Assembly: GCA_021816565.1 (NCBI GenBank)
Contig: JAKAXN010000145.1
Coordinates: 1 to 10,211 of the forward strand
Length of the DNA stretch: 10,211 bases
Source of the DNA: Actinomycetes bacterium
GTDB lineage: Bacteria > Actinomycetota > Acidimicrobiia > Acidimicrobiales > Palsa-688
Direction of reading: 5' to 3'
A program made the translations under genes and the position numbers. Below are positions 1 to 6,745 of this stretch, one piece after another. The stretch's first letter is position 1; each line of letters opens with the position of its first letter. The notes beneath the pieces are model-generated. The model did not search any database. It was not told where the DNA came from and saw only the letters and a list, made by a program, of their open reading frames with translations.

Positions 1-173
1 TTTTGGTGCCGCACGCAGCGAGCCGGGCCCGCGGGCCGACTGCAGATCCACGTCCGTTATCTACTTCGTCCCCTCAGGCCACCCTGGTTGCACACGCAAC
101 CGCGTTTGCGGCGTCGCGTCGTTGCCGCCTCCACGATGGCCGACGGAGCCTCCGGCCGTCAAGGCCCAAACCT
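1..173. other. Stretch without a recognised gene, with a small perfect hairpin
   Basis: No open frame here has recognisable protein content, and the short plus-strand frames run on into the antisense of the transglycosylase gene. A perfect inverted repeat, GGTTGC-ACAC-GCAACC, lies at 86-101. It has no T-run on either side, so it is not a clear terminator. It could be part of a leader or 3' region of a neighbour lying outside the window. I see no tRNA or other known RNA. Confidence 0.4.
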
Positions 174-201
174 AAAAAATGCCGCTATTCGAACCGCGGC
201 A
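174..201 (-). terminator. Intrinsic terminator overlapping the stop codon of the lytic transglycosylase gene
   Basis: Read on the minus strand, TGCCGC (201-196) and GCGGCA (185-180) form a perfect 6-bp stem around a 10-nt loop, followed at once by six T residues (179-174). The TAG stop (187-185) lies at the loop/3' stem junction, so the last codons of the gene build the hairpin. A GC-rich stem followed by a U-tract is the textbook Rho-independent form, and the run of six T stands out in such GC-rich DNA. It would end the transcript of the gene just upstream (185-997). Confidence 0.72.
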
Positions 202-997
202 GCAGCGCTTCCACGTCGGCCACGTACAGCCGGGTGGAGGGGTACACGCCGTGGGCCGACAGGTTCAGCGGCCCCTCGTAGTAGGCGGCGATGGTCGAGC
301 ACAGGTTTCCCCCCTCGATGCGCGACAGGTAGGCGAGGAAGGCGGCGGACATGCGGATGTTGTCCGACACCGACTCGATGTTCATGGGCTCCCCGATGAG
401 GACCCCGGCGATGAAGTCGCCGGTGCCGGGCATGACCTGGCCCACCCCCACGGCCCCGGTGGGAGACACGACCGATTGCTGCCACCCCGACTCCTGCCAG
501 TCCACCGCCTCGAGCAGCGGGAGCGACAGCCCGTAGTGGGCCGCCCACTCCTCGAAGAGGGGCCGCAGGGCCAGCCGGTACGGCGAGGCGGCCAGGGTGT
601 CGGGCAGCACGCCGTAGGGGCCGGGTGAGGACACGAAGTCGGAGCAGAACGTCCAGGGGCTGGCCGAGCTGAGTGAGGTGACGTCGGCCACGGTCACGGC
701 CGACGCCAGCCGGGCGGACGGGCCGGTGGGTATGTAGAGGTGCCGCCCGATGGGCAGGATGGCGTAGGGGTCCAGGTGGTTGGCCGCGGCCAGCTGGCTG
801 ACCGAGATGTCATGGGACGTGGCGATGGCCCACAGCGAATCACCGGGCTGGACCACGTAGCCGCCCCCGCCCGATGCGTAGTCGGCCAGCCCGGCGGCGG
901 CCAGCGTGGTCAGGAGAACGGCGGCGGCTACCAGGCGCAGCCGCCCGGAAGCGGCCAGGGCCGACTGCACGAGCTTGCGAGGTTGAATTCGGTGCAT
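185..997 (-). CDS. LysM-domain lytic transglycosylase (SLT family), exported
   Basis: 270 residues. The protein probably cleaves peptidoglycan glycan strands outside the membrane. A basic N-terminus is followed by a hydrophobic segment at residues 21-38, either a Sec signal peptide with possible cleavage after A38 (GLA/DY) or a membrane anchor. A LysM peptidoglycan-binding domain spans about 46-90 (YVVQPGDSLWAIA at its start). A transglycosylase/lysozyme-like domain spans about 145-265, with the catalytic glutamate expected at E169 in QESGW and the family pattern SPTGAVGVGQVMPGT at 178-192. The usual AAYNAGP stretch reads AAYYEGP (237-243), a variation near the active cleft. C118 and C233 could form a disulfide. 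The ATG at 997 is the only reasonable start; no strong ribosome site precedes it. The gene lies 99 bp after the ThyX-like gene and ends in an intrinsic terminator. Domain identification is firm; the exact cleavage specificity is not known. Confidence 0.85.
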   Translation of the reverse strand: MHRIQPRKLVQSALAASGRLRLVAAAVLLTTLAAAGLADYASGGGGYVVQPGDSLWAIATSHDISVSQLAAANHLDPYAILPIGRHLYIPTGPSARLASAVTVADVTSLSSASPWTFCSDFVSSPGPYGVLPDTLAASPYRLALRPLFEEWAAHYGLSLPLLEAVDWQESGWQQSVVSPTGAVGVGQVMPGTGDFIAGVLIGEPMNIESVSDNIRMSAAFLAYLSRIEGGNLCSTIAAYYEGPLNLSAHGVYPSTRLYVADVEALLPRFE

Positions 998-1045
998 GAC
1001 GAAGGAGAGGTCCGATCCCTCCGCCCGGCCGGCTGTGAAGCTACA

Positions 1046-1073
1046 AGCTCTGCTATAGCGAGATCAACCCCTT
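1046..1073 (-). promoter_or_regulatory. Possible promoter for the lytic transglycosylase gene
   Basis: On the minus strand, AGGACA is followed after 16 nt by TATAGC, about 50 nt upstream of the ATG at 997. This gives partial matches to the -35 TTGACA and -10 TATAAT elements. It lies in the 99-bp gap after the ThyX-like gene, one of the wider gaps in the minus-strand run. The match is modest, so this is a weak proposal. Confidence 0.25.
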
Positions 1074-1096
1074 TGTCCTGACCCTCGACAGGAGCT

Positions 1097-2752
1097 TCAG
1101 GTTCTTCCGGCTCTGCGGACCTCCGCCCGGCGCTCCCCTTCCAGCCGCTCCAGGCCGGAGCGGTCGTAATCGGCGTCGTCCACGTACGACATCATGGCGG
1201 CGAGGGCCCGGTGCCCGGCCTGCTCGCCGATCAGCCGGTGCATCTGCTGGCACACCTTGCGGTACTCGGGGTGGCCCTGCGGGCTGGTCCGCAGCTCCAG
1301 CAGGTGCATGGCCTCCCGGGCGTTGAACTGCATGGCGTAGCGGATCCGGTAGGCCAGGGCCACGGCGTAGGCGGCCTGGCTGGGCCGGAACCGGGAGGCC
1401 AGGGCCTCCCACAGGCCGGCGGAGCGTTCCATGGCCGCGCCGTAGGCGTCGGCCGCCCCGGCATCCACCACCGAAGCCGGCATGGTGTAGCCGTGGGCCG
1501 GGGTCAGGTCCTGCCATTCCACGGTCAGCAGGCGGTGGCGCTGCAGGTCCCGGAAGGCGCCGTAGTCGGAGATGACGTCGAAGCGGTAGTCGCAGCGCTC
1601 GAGGGCCCGGCCCGGGCGGTGCCGGCGGTTGGTGCGCTCCCCCACGTAGCGCCGCATGACCTCGAGACGCTCGTCGACCGACATGGCCTTCACCCGCTCC
1701 TCGATGGCCGCCTCGGATCGGTCGGTGTAGGGGTAGAGCATGGCCGCCACCACCTTCACCTCACCGTCGGGATCCCAGTCGAGCAGCGACACCTCCGGAT
1801 CGCCGCCGGCGGCCACCTCGACCGACGCCGGATCGGTGGAACCGAACAGGCCCTCGGCCAGCTCGTGCATGGAGGAGGAGTTGGCCTCGAGATAGGCGGA
1901 GTGGGCCACGCCCCGGTCGTCGACGTCGACGCGCTTCACCCAGGAGGGGATGACCTTGCGCAGCTCCTCCAGGATCAGATCGGCGTAGGCCCGGGCCTCG
2001 GGCAGCGGGTGGGCCCGCATGCGGATGAGGAGGGCCTCGTAAGCCTGGCCGCTGGCGTAGATGCCCAGGTTGGAGGTGGCGCCGGCCGGGAGCATGCCGC
2101 GCAGGGCGTCGAAGGCCTTGGCCCGCACCGACTGGCGCCACACGAAGTCGGAGTCGGTGTCGGCTTTGGGATGAAGTCGGGAGAAGTGGGCCTGGAGCAG
2201 CGGCAGGAGCTCCCCGTATCCGTCGAAGAGCCGGTCCATGTCCCCCACGTAGCGGGCGCCGAGCGGGGAATCGAGGATGTCGCCGTCGCGGTGGTAGCGG
2301 TACCGGCCGTTCGGCAGCCGGCTGTCGTAGGCCACGTAGCGGGTGGACTTCTCCATGTAGGACATCAGCCGGCCCCACTCGAGGACCTTGGTGAGGACGT
2401 TGGAGGCCTGCTCGCAGGCCAGGTGGACGCCGCCCAGCTGGGCCACCGAGTCGTCGCCGTACTCGAAGAACACCCGGTCGTAGAGCTGCTCGGCCCGGGC
2501 CAGGCCCACGGTGGCGTCCACTCCCAGGTCGCCGCTGATGTCGAGGTCCCCGACGAACTCGTCGAGGAACAACCGGCGCAGGCTCTTCGCCGAGCGGGAG
2601 TACCGGGCGAAGAGGGCGCCCTTGACCACCTCGGGCAGGTTGACCAGCGCGAACACTGGGCCGTCGAGGTTGGTGAAGTAGCGGCGGAGAATGTCTGCTT
2701 CGTCCTCCGTCCATTCCTCGACGGCGTAGATGCCGGTGTCCAAGTAGCCCAT
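1097..2752 (-). CDS. Tandem-duplicated ThyX-like protein (FAD-dependent thymidylate synthase family)
   Basis: 551 residues, about twice the usual ThyX length (roughly 220-250). ThyX makes dTMP from dUMP using methylene-tetrahydrofolate, FAD and NADPH. Two ThyX-like halves are visible. In the N-terminal half (about 40-275) the signature RHRxxSxNExSxRY is represented by WGRLMSYMEKSTRY at 126-139, followed by LPAGATSN (221-228) and IRMR (243-246), which match later ThyX blocks. In the C-terminal half (about 330-525) it is represented by RHRLLTVEWQDLTP at 405-418, followed by LELRTSPQGHPEYR (485-498), matching the ThyX block that binds substrate. Each half therefore keeps only part of the motif. 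Family membership is well supported, but thymidylate synthase activity is uncertain: this could be an active pseudo-dimer or a diverged flavoprotein. The gene lies 52 bp after helY, same strand. The ATG at 2752 has no evident ribosome site but follows a -10-like hexamer closely. Confidence 0.78.
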   Translation of the reverse strand: MGYLDTGIYAVEEWTEDEADILRRYFTNLDGPVFALVNLPEVVKGALFARYSRSAKSLRRLFLDEFVGDLDISGDLGVDATVGLARAEQLYDRVFFEYGDDSVAQLGGVHLACEQASNVLTKVLEWGRLMSYMEKSTRYVAYDSRLPNGRYRYHRDGDILDSPLGARYVGDMDRLFDGYGELLPLLQAHFSRLHPKADTDSDFVWRQSVRAKAFDALRGMLPAGATSNLGIYASGQAYEALLIRMRAHPLPEARAYADLILEELRKVIPSWVKRVDVDDRGVAHSAYLEANSSSMHELAEGLFGSTDPASVEVAAGGDPEVSLLDWDPDGEVKVVAAMLYPYTDRSEAAIEERVKAMSVDERLEVMRRYVGERTNRRHRPGRALERCDYRFDVISDYGAFRDLQRHRLLTVEWQDLTPAHGYTMPASVVDAGAADAYGAAMERSAGLWEALASRFRPSQAAYAVALAYRIRYAMQFNAREAMHLLELRTSPQGHPEYRKVCQQMHRLIGEQAGHRALAAMMSYVDDADYDRSGLERLEGERRAEVRRAGRT

Positions 2753-2762
2753 GGCCCGGCTC

Positions 2763-2768
2763 AGACTA
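2763..2768 (-). promoter_or_regulatory. Possible -10 element before the ThyX-like gene
   Basis: TAGTCT on the minus strand fits TANNNT and ends 10 nt before the ATG at 2752, so the transcript would have only a few untranslated bases. No clear -35 is seen. It lies in the 52-bp gap after helY. The short pattern makes this a weak call. Confidence 0.22.
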
Positions 2769-2804
2769 CGGTGCCCCGTGCCCCGGCTGGGGGACCATCG
2801 GCGC

Positions 2805-5432
2805 CTAGCCGGGGACGACCGACGAGGCGGCCACGACGCCCCGCATGAGCCGCTCGGCGGCGGAGCGGGCCGTCGCCGCGGTGGCCGGGTCCGGTGCCGT
2901 CTCCCCCACCTGGCGCAACAGGTCGATCAGCTGCTTGGTGTTGCGCACGAAGTCGCCCCCTGACATCTCGTCATCGGCCATCACCTCCGCCAGGTCCTCG
3001 CCGGAGGCCCAGGCGAAGGCCAGGGTGGCGAAGCCGGGGTCGGGGCTCCGGGTGAGGGGCAGGCCGGCGTCGTCCTCGTCGGCGTTGAGCTCGGCCACCA
3101 CCCGGGTGATCCCGGCCCATCGCTGGCGCAGCCGGGGCGTCGGCATCCAGGCGGTGCTCTCCTCCTGGCCGCGGCTCTCGAAGGTGAAGACCGATACGGC
3201 GGCTGCCATCTCGGCGTCGTCCAGCCCGTCGAGCAGGCCCTGGCCCAGGCACTCGGCTATCAGGAGGTCCGACTCGTGGTAGATCCGGGCCAGCCGCTCC
3301 CCTCCGTCGGTCAGGTGCCACCCCTCGATGTAGCCCCAGGCCTCCAGCACCCGCAGCACCCGGTCGAACTGGCGGGCCAACGACTCCAGGCGCCCCTTCA
3401 CCCGGCGCTGGATACGCTCGGCGTCGCGGGCCAGGCGGTCGGCCCGGTCCAGGGCCCTCAGGTGGCCCCGGGCGTCGGGGCAGGAAGCGACCGGGTGGCT
3501 CTCGGCGGCCGCCGCGTTGGAAAGGGCCACCGCCCCTCTCAGGTGCCGGCGTGAGGGCCGGCCGACGGCCGCTGTGTCTATCCGGCTGGCCATGAGCGAC
3601 GAGGCCACCTGACGCTGGAACGCATGGTTGTTCGGGGCGTAAGGGGACGGAAGCGTGATCCGGGCCAGGGCCACCGGCGGGGCCGGGAAGTCCCGGGGGC
3701 TGAGCGACACCAGCTTGCGGTCGGCGGTGACCGCCCGCACCCGGATGTCGCCACCTCGGCGGCGGCTGGTTGACAGCACCGCCACCCGGCCGCCCTCCCG
3801 GGCTCCGGGCACCACCAGCACGTCGCCGGGGCGGACCCGTTCGAGGGCGGCGACCACCTCTGCGGTCATGGACGGGCGCTGGCGGGCGGACTCCTCGCTG
3901 GCCCGGATCAGCCGCCGGAACTCCTCGGTGTCGCCCCGCTCGCAACCCGCCGCCCGCCGGGCGTCCTCGAGGGCGGCGGTGGTCCTCTCCAGCTGCGTCT
4001 CCAGGCGGACGATGTCGCTGTCGGCCCGGAACTGGGCGAACGACAGGTTGAGCAGGTGGTGCGCCACGTCCGGCGGGTAACGGCGGACCAGGTTGGCGGC
4101 CATGTTGTAGGTGGGGCGGAAGCTGCTGGTCAGGGCGTAGGTGCGGGCTCCGGCCAGCCCGGCCACCTGGTCGAACGGCACGAACGCCGACCAGAGCACC
4201 ACCGCGTAGCCGACCTCGTCGATGCCCCGGCGGCCGGCCCGGCCGGTCAGCTGGGTGTACTCGCCGGGGGTGAGGAAGTCGTGGCGTTCCCCGCTGAACT
4301 TCGTGAGCTTCTCGATGACCACCGTCCGGGCCGGCATGTTGATCCCGAGTGAGAGGGTTTCGGTGGCGAACACCACCTTCACCAGCCCGGCGGCGAAGCA
4401 CGCCTCCACCGCCTCTTTGAAAGGAGGCACCATTCCGGCGTGGTGGGCGGCGTAGCCGGCCTCGAGGCCACCCAGCCAGGCCTGGTAGTCGAGGACCCGC
4501 AGGTCCTCGTCGCTGAGGGCCTCCACGTGCTCCTCGGCGATGGCCCGGATCTGTCGCCGCTCCTCCGCCGTGGTGAGCCGCTTTCCCTCCCGGACGCAAA
4601 CCGTGACGGCGTCGTCGCAGGCGGCCCGGGAGAAGATGAAGTAGATGGCCGGGAGCATGTCGTGCTCCTCCAGCAGGTCCACCACCTCGACCCGTCTGGG
4701 GGTGAACAGCCGGCCCCGGGGCCGGCCCCGGACCCCCGGGCGGCGCAGGGTCTTCGAGTCCAGGGCGGCGACCTCCGGGTTGGGTCGGGCGTCGACCAGG
4801 GTGGGCATCAGCAGCAGCCGGTCGCTGCTCCTGTCGCCGAGCAGGTACAGGTCGTGCAGCTGCACCGGGCGGCGTTCCTCGATGACCGCGGTGGTGGCGC
4901 CGCGCACGGTGCGGATCCAGTCGGCCAGCTCCTCGGCGTTGGAGACGGTGGCCGACAGGCAGACCAGGTCGACTCCCGCGGGGGCGTGGATGATCACCTC
5001 CTCCCACACCGGGCCCCGGTAGGCGTTCTGCAGGTAGTGCACCTCGTCGAGGACGACGTAGCGCAGCCCGTCCAGCGCGGCCGAGGAGGCGTAGATCATG
5101 TTGCGCAGGACCTCGGTGGTCATCACCACCACCGGGGCGGTGCCGTTGACCGAGTTGTCACCGGTGAGCAGGCCCACCGACTCCGAGCCGTGGCGGCGGA
5201 CCAGCTCCCAGTACTTCTGGTTGGACAGGGCCTTCAGCGGGGTGGTGTAGAACGCCTTGCGGCCCTCGGCCAGGGCCCGGGCCACGGCGTACTGGGCCAC
5301 GACGGTCTTGCCCGACCCGGTCGGCGCGGCCACCACCACGGAGTTGCCGGCGTCGAGGGCGTCGAGGGCCCGCTCCTGGAAGGCGTCGAGCTCGAATCCC
5401 TGCTCGGCCGAGAAGCTCGCCCGGACAGACAC
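2805..5432 (-). CDS. helY: Ski2/Mtr4-like DEVH-box helicase HelY
   Basis: 875 residues from the GTG at 5432, close to mycobacterial HelY (about 900). ATP-dependent superfamily 2 helicase of the Ski2/Mtr4 class, likely acting on RNA or nucleic acid hybrids in the cytoplasm. Motifs in order: Q-motif-like ELDAFQ (14-19), Walker A AAPTGSGKT (35-43), TTPLKALSNQK (63-73), DEVH (129-132), SAT (160-162), HHAGM (330-334), ATETLSLGINMPAR (356-369) and motif VI QLTGRAGRRG (394-403). A C-terminal DSHCT-type domain (about 715-870, with LLDGLDDAEMAAAVS) is typical of the class. The frame stays open far upstream, but that part overlaps tatC and has no helicase similarity; the GTG 17 nt after the tatC stop, with GGAG three bases before it, is the sensible start. 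The tatC-helY order matches actinobacteria and supports the name. The physiological substrate is unknown to me. Confidence 0.88.
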   Translation of the reverse strand: MSVRASFSAEQGFELDAFQERALDALDAGNSVVVAAPTGSGKTVVAQYAVARALAEGRKAFYTTPLKALSNQKYWELVRRHGSESVGLLTGDNSVNGTAPVVVMTTEVLRNMIYASSAALDGLRYVVLDEVHYLQNAYRGPVWEEVIIHAPAGVDLVCLSATVSNAEELADWIRTVRGATTAVIEERRPVQLHDLYLLGDRSSDRLLLMPTLVDARPNPEVAALDSKTLRRPGVRGRPRGRLFTPRRVEVVDLLEEHDMLPAIYFIFSRAACDDAVTVCVREGKRLTTAEERRQIRAIAEEHVEALSDEDLRVLDYQAWLGGLEAGYAAHHAGMVPPFKEAVEACFAAGLVKVVFATETLSLGINMPARTVVIEKLTKFSGERHDFLTPGEYTQLTGRAGRRGIDEVGYAVVLWSAFVPFDQVAGLAGARTYALTSSFRPTYNMAANLVRRYPPDVAHHLLNLSFAQFRADSDIVRLETQLERTTAALEDARRAAGCERGDTEEFRRLIRASEESARQRPSMTAEVVAALERVRPGDVLVVPGAREGGRVAVLSTSRRRGGDIRVRAVTADRKLVSLSPRDFPAPPVALARITLPSPYAPNNHAFQRQVASSLMASRIDTAAVGRPSRRHLRGAVALSNAAAAESHPVASCPDARGHLRALDRADRLARDAERIQRRVKGRLESLARQFDRVLRVLEAWGYIEGWHLTDGGERLARIYHESDLLIAECLGQGLLDGLDDAEMAAAVSVFTFESRGQEESTAWMPTPRLRQRWAGITRVVAELNADEDDAGLPLTRSPDPGFATLAFAWASGEDLAEVMADDEMSGGDFVRNTKQLIDLLRQVGETAPDPATAATARSAAERLMRGVVAASSVVPG

Positions 5433-5449
5433 CGGCTCCGTCGCTCGCC

Positions 5450-6250
5450 CTACTTCTTCAGCAGGCGGCCCACGACGATGCTCAACTCGTACAGCACGAG
5501 CATCGGCACGGCCATGGCCAGGAACGAGAACGGGTCGCTGCTGGGGGTGATCACCGCGGCCACGCCGCAGATGACCACGATCGCCGGCCGGCGCCAGTTG
5601 CGCCACTTGCGGCTCGGCACGACCCCGACCAGCTCCAGGAAGACCAGCACGATCGGGTACATGAAGACCGCCCCGAACACCAGGCACATGGTCACGTAGA
5701 GGGTGAAATACCGCGAGGGCGAGAACAGCGGGACCACCCCGGTGCCGCTCACCGAGATCAGCCAGTCGAGGGCCTTGGGGAACACCAGGATCGACGTGCC
5801 GACCCCGCCGGCGAACAGCACGACGGCGGCCGCCACGAACGGCACCACGTAGCGCTTCTCGTTGCGGTACAGGCCCGGCGTGATGAACCGCCACAACTCC
5901 CAGAAGATCACCGGTGTGCCCAGGGCTACACCGCCGTACACACACACCTTGAGCCTGGTCGTGAAGCCCTCCAGGGGGCCGTTGGTGACCAGCTGACCCT
6001 TCGAGATGTCCTTGCCCGGGTGGGCGGCCACGAAGGAGTGGTACGGGTGCAGCATGAAGCTGATCACCGAGTCGTAGAAGAACCACACCACGACGGTGCC
6101 GACCACCACCGCGGCGATCGACACGAGCAGCCGGTTGCGCAGCTCCGACAGGTGCTCGAACAGCGTCATGGTCCCCGGGGCCGAAGCGGCGTCGGCACCG
6201 TCCAGCGGGGATCCGTCGGTAGCGAAGCTGTCGTCCGTCGTAGCGGTCAT
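5450..6250 (-). CDS. tatC: Sec-independent protein translocase subunit TatC
   Basis: 266 residues with about six membrane segments. TatC is the multi-spanning receptor that binds twin-arginine signal peptides and, with TatA/TatB, exports folded proteins. Conserved features: HLSELRNRLL at 33-42 (E36 matches the signal-binding Glu15 of E. coli), GPLEGFTTRLKV (91-102), FWELWRFITPGLYRNEKR (116-133) and TPSSDPFS (235-242). At the place of E. coli Glu170 (FGVSFEVP) this protein reads FGAVFMYP, so the intramembrane glutamate appears replaced by M197. An acidic, low-complexity N-terminal stretch of 27 residues precedes a second possible start, M28, just before the conserved region; the ATG at 6250 is used here, though no strong ribosome site marks either. 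It follows tatB by 90 bp and precedes helY by 17 bp, which suggests co-transcription with helY. Confidence 0.93.
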   Translation of the reverse strand: MTATTDDSFATDGSPLDGADAASAPGTMTLFEHLSELRNRLLVSIAAVVVGTVVVWFFYDSVISFMLHPYHSFVAAHPGKDISKGQLVTNGPLEGFTTRLKVCVYGGVALGTPVIFWELWRFITPGLYRNEKRYVVPFVAAAVVLFAGGVGTSILVFPKALDWLISVSGTGVVPLFSPSRYFTLYVTMCLVFGAVFMYPIVLVFLELVGVVPSRKWRNWRRPAIVVICGVAAVITPSSDPFSFLAMAVPMLVLYELSIVVGRLLKK

Positions 6251-6340
6251 CGTCTTCTATTCGTGGTCACCCGGGTGCCGGGATGCGCATCTGCGTGCAT
6301 CTCTGCGACCAACCCTAACGCCCACCCGGGTCCGCGGGTC
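6251..6340. repeat. Palindromes and short repeats in the tatB-tatC gap
   Basis: This 90-bp gap holds two copies of CACCCGGGT (6268-6276 and 6323-6331), each containing the palindrome ACCCGGGT, with starts 55 bp apart. Between them are a perfect 10-bp palindrome GATGCGCATC (6282-6291) and a near-repeat of GCATCTGCG/GCATCTCTGCG. On the minus strand a TAGGGT hexamer (6317-6312) could be a -10 element giving tatC a leader of about 55 nt. The repeats might be operator sites or an RNA fold; short GC-rich palindromes also arise by chance in such DNA. Confidence 0.35.
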
Positions 6341-6718
6341 TCAGTTCAGCGACGGGTCGTCCGGCTGGGCCGCCCAGCTGGGCGCACCGGCGGCCGGGGC
6401 CACCGGCATCCCGCCTACCGGAGGGGCGGCGGCGGCCGGCCCGGCGGCCGGCGCGACCGGGGCGATGGTGTCCATCACGCTCTGGCGCACGTTGCGCCGG
6501 ATCTCGGAGGGGCGGAAGTCGCTCAGCGCCGAGTTGAAAGCCTCGTTGGGCTCGTGCAGGGCGCCGCGCACCTCCTCCTGGACGTTGCTGCTCAGGGCCC
6601 GCAGCTGGCCGACCATCCGGCCCAGCGAGCGGGCCGCCTGGGGCAGGCGGTTGGGGCCGAGCACGACCAGAGCCACGAGGGCCAGGACGAATATCTTCTC
6701 CGGGCTTAGATCGAGCAC
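6341..6718 (-). CDS. tatB: Twin-arginine translocase subunit, TatA/B family, most like TatB
   Basis: 125 residues from a GTG. One N-terminal membrane helix (about 8-20), the hinge LGPNRLP (20-26), then an amphipathic helix (about 27-55) and a disordered Pro/Ala-rich tail (about 86-118). It works with TatC in exporting folded proteins. Three traits point to TatB rather than TatA: the LGPxRLP hinge (TatA usually has FG followed by KLP), an acidic residue E7 near the start of the helix as in TatB, and RALSSNVQEEV after the first helix, which resembles the E. coli TatB stretch at that place. In mycobacteria the gene in this position is tatA, so subunit identity is inference; no second TatA/B gene lies in the window. 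It is 90 bp ahead of tatC. The GTG at 6718 has no ribosome site but sits 7 nt after TAGAAT, suggesting a leaderless message. Confidence 0.82.
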   Translation of the reverse strand: MLDLSPEKIFVLALVALVVLGPNRLPQAARSLGRMVGQLRALSSNVQEEVRGALHEPNEAFNSALSDFRPSEIRRNVRQSVMDTIAPVAPAAGPAAAAPPVGGMPVAPAAGAPSWAAQPDDPSLN

Positions 6719-6725
6719 CGCTGGG

Positions 6726-6731
6726 ATTCTA
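6726..6731 (-). promoter_or_regulatory. -10-like element for a leaderless tatB message
   Basis: TAGAAT (minus strand) differs from TATAAT at one position and lies 7 nt before the GTG start of tatB. A transcript starting 7-8 nt downstream of this element would begin at the start codon itself, as is common in actinobacteria. No good -35 is visible. The absence of a ribosome binding site before this GTG agrees with the idea. Confidence 0.42.
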
Positions 6732-6745
6732 CCGGGGTCCCCCGC

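Noticed and set aside
186..198. GGTTCGAAT on the minus strand resembles the T-loop of a tRNA, hinting at a tRNA gene or attachment site.
   Set aside because: It is the loop of the terminator hairpin at the end of the transglycosylase gene; the flanking bases cannot form the other tRNA arms, and no integrase or duplicated tRNA end is present.
1211..2848. A 545-codon open frame on the plus strand opposite the ThyX-like gene.
   Set aside because: It is an antisense shadow produced by very high GC at third positions; its translation is low-complexity (Gly/Val/His/Gln-rich) and matches no family, while the minus-strand frame has clear ThyX motifs.
4700..4742. GC-rich repeats and palindromes such as GGCCCCGGGGCCGGCCCCGG inside helY.
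   Set aside because: They encode an Arg/Gly/Pro-rich link of the helicase and are expected from codon use in this DNA; no repeat array or recombination site is indicated.
4440..5699. A 419-codon plus-strand frame opposite helY and tatC.
   Set aside because: It is antisense to two well-recognised genes and its translation is repetitive Val/Gln/His/Gly without domain features.
5433..6086. Upstream extension of the helicase frame into tatC, which would give a 1093-residue protein.
   Set aside because: The extension overlaps tatC in another frame and has no helicase similarity; 875 residues from the GTG at 5432 agrees with the usual HelY length.
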